Source: Niveispirillum sp048066115 (GTDB lineage: Bacteria; Pseudomonadota; Alphaproteobacteria; Azospirillales; Azospirillaceae). Taken from it: a stretch of 64,000 nt of DNA. Every line of letters starts with the position of its first letter. Position 1 is the stretch's first letter. Both the position numbers and the translations under genes were made by a program. The notes beneath the pieces are model-generated. The model saw only the letters and a program-made list of their open reading frames with translations, was not told where the DNA came from and searched no databases. This document shows positions 62,499-64,000 of the stretch, in pieces. The stretch covers positions 1-64,000 of the forward strand of contig NZ_JBLTYX010000018.1 of assembly GCF_048066115.1 (NCBI RefSeq), read 5' to 3'.

Positions 62499-64000
62499 TC
62501 AGCCGGCGCGGACGCGCTGGAGGAACCCGTCCACCTCCTTGCGCAGGCGCGTGGCGCCGCCGGTCAGGCCGGTCGCCGCCTCGCGCATGCCGCGGGCGGC
62601 ATCGCCGGTGCCGGCCGCCACTTGGGCCAGGGACTGCACCTCCGTCGCCGCCTCGCGGCTGGCGCTGGAGGCGGATTGGACCGACCGCGCGATCTCCTGC
62701 GTCGCCATGCGCTGCTGCTCCACGGCGGCGGCCACGGTCGTGCTGATGCTGGACACGTCGCCGATGCGGCTGGTGATCTCCCCCAGGGCGCCGACGACGG
62801 CGTCGGCGGCATGGCGGACGGCGCCGATGCGGCGTTCGATCTCCTCGGTGGCCTTGGCCGTCTGGCCGGCCAGCTGCTTGACCTCCGACGCCACCACGGC
62901 GAAGCCCTTGCCGGCCTCTCCGGCGCGGGCGGCCTCGATCGTGGCGTTGAGCGCCAGCAGGTTGGTCTGGCTGGCGATCGCCGAGATCAGGTCCACGACA
63001 TTCTTGATGCCTTCCGCCTCGGTATTGAGGTTGCGGACCAGCCCGTCGGAGCGTTCCACCGCGGCCGTGGCCTGACGGGTGCTGCCGGTGACACCTTCCA
63101 CCTGGCGGGCGACATCGTTGAAGCTGACGGCCAGTTCCTCCGCGGCACTGGCCACCGACTGCACGCCCTGGTCGGAGCTTTCGGCGGCGCGCGACACATG
63201 GTCGGCGGCGGTACGGCCATCCTCGGCTACCAAGCCCAGGCGCTCGGCCTCGCTCAGCACCCGTTCCGCCGTCTCGCCCACCGTGCGGACGGAGCCCAGT
63301 ACCGTGGCTTCGAAACTGTCGGCCAGCGACAACAGCGCCTGACGGGCGCGGGTGTCGGCCTCCACCCGTTCCGCGGTCAGGCGGGCGGCGTCCAGCAGGG
63401 CCGCCTTGAAGCTGAACAGGCCGTCGACAAGGCTGTTCAACTCGTCGGCGCGGACCAGATTGGCGGGATCGACCGACAGGTCGTTGTCGGCCAGCCTGCC
63501 CATGGCGCGGGCGATATTGTCGATGCCGTCGCGGACCAGCCGGGTGATGACGAAGACCAGCAGCGACACGATGGCGAGCGCCACCAGCAGGCCCACGACC
63601 AGCAGCCAGGAGGCCGTCACGGCACTTTGCGCCTGGCGCTCCACGCTGGTGCGGGCATCGGCCTGGATCTGGGCCGTGGCCTTGTCCAGGGCGGCCACGA
63701 TGGTCTGCACCTTCTCATTGAAGGGCAGGACGGCACCGGCGGCGGTGGCCAGGTCGACCTCCAGCATGGTGGAGACGACGTCGACGGCACCGCTGAATCC
63801 TTCCAGCTCCGCAGCCGACGCCTTCACCGCCGCTTTCAGGGCGGGGTCGGCGATGCTGCCGGAGATGGTATCCAGCCGCTTGGCTTCCTTGTCGATGGCG
63901 GTCTTCACCGCCTCCAGTTCCTTGATGGCACCCGCCGCCGGATTGCCGCCGGCCACGGACAGCACCGCGAAATAGGCGTTGCCCAGGCTGCCCTTCAATT
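62499..64000 (-). CDS. Methyl-accepting chemotaxis protein, N-terminus cut by the window end
   Basis: The visible 499 residues start inside the periplasmic sensor. A membrane span is at about 129-151 of the visible part (SWLLVVGLLVALAIVSLLVFVIT), followed by HAMP and a complete signalling domain whose tip reads IASQTNLLALNATIEAARAGEAGKGFAVVASEVK. The C-terminus lacks a CheR-docking NWETF pentapeptide. The open frame continues off the window, so the first span and start are outside. Confidence 0.93.
   Translation of the reverse strand, partial: LKGSLGNAYFAVLSVAGGNPAAGAIKELEAVKTAIDKEAKRLDTISGSIADPALKAAVKASAAELEGFSGAVDVVSTMLEVDLATAAGAVLPFNEKVQTIVAALDKATAQIQADARTSVERQAQSAVTASWLLVVGLLVALAIVSLLVFVITRLVRDGIDNIARAMGRLADNDLSVDPANLVRADELNSLVDGLFSFKAALLDAARLTAERVEADTRARQALLSLADSFEATVLGSVRTVGETAERVLSEAERLGLVAEDGRTAADHVSRAAESSDQGVQSVASAAEELAVSFNDVARQVEGVTGSTRQATAAVERSDGLVRNLNTEAEGIKNVVDLISAIASQTNLLALNATIEAARAGEAGKGFAVVASEVKQLAGQTAKATEEIERRIGAVRHAADAVVGALGEITSRIGDVSSISTTVAAAVEQQRMATQEIARSVQSASSASREAATEVQSLAQVAAGTGDAARGMREAATGLTGGATRLRKEVDGFLQRVRAG

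Overview
The window is GC-rich DNA with short intergenic gaps and many ATGA/GTGA start-stop overlaps. DUF2336, XapX and DUF4394 proteins, a STAS-MlaE lipid-transport permease, a monothiol glutaredoxin, a BolA protein and a lone rpsD point to an alphaproteobacterium. The Rhodospirillales/Azospirillaceae are my best guess, by inference only. I see no rRNA, tRNA, CRISPR array, prophage, insertion sequence or replication origin. The content is a mix of housekeeping genes (rpsD, purQ-purL, pepA, clpP paralogue, aspartate aminotransferase) and accessory genes.

Layout. 0-4 kb: an FMN 2-hydroxy-acid dehydrogenase, a pterin-type pair (PTR1-like reductase and FolB-like protein) and an ABC importer lacking its binding protein. 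4.2-6.1 kb: two tandem RTX-like secreted proteins. 6.2-10.7 kb: an Mla-type operon (STAS-MlaE, MlaF, MlaD, auxiliary lipoprotein) followed by a TAXI-type binding protein. 11-21.6 kb: DUF2336 protein, PuuA-like ligase, hybrid kinase with two single-domain receivers, DUF4394 protein, cupredoxin, EamA exporter, aldehyde dehydrogenase and ClpP paralogue. 21.8-26.9 kb: MOSC protein, CPA2 antiporter with a cyclic-nucleotide domain, stand-alone cNMP protein, TetR regulator with a clear promoter/operator, an alpha/beta-hydrolase-fold protein without its serine, and a MAPEG protein. 27.2-32.3 kb: isochorismatase/XapX/amidohydrolase operon and a DoxX/MFS pair. 32.3-39 kb: two orphan winged-helix/NTPase regulators beside an orphan peptide-binding protein and a hydrolase. 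39-44.4 kb: purQ-purL, bolA, two unknown secreted proteins and grxD. 44.6-57 kb: small secreted protein, DoxX, rpsD, aminotransferase, EamA, three tandem RDD proteins, a second orphan binding protein, GST, pepA, marR and an NlpC/P60 peptidase. 57.2-64 kb: a 1689-residue protein made almost wholly of octapeptide repeats, then a truncated chemotaxis receptor.

The most unusual signal is non-coding. Five copies of a roughly 105-nt intergenic element (12.1, 19.1, 20.8, 21.6 and 53.3 kb), all in the same orientation, consist of four consecutive hairpins. The first hairpin and its linker are nearly invariant. The other three, above all the last, differ in sequence between copies while keeping their base pairing. 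Three copies bracket the aldehyde dehydrogenase and clpP genes like cassette borders. A second palindromic family (24.3, 35.3 and 57.0 kb) and two single large inverted repeats (30.1 and 46.4 kb) are also present. The giant octapeptide-repeat protein is the most unusual coding feature.
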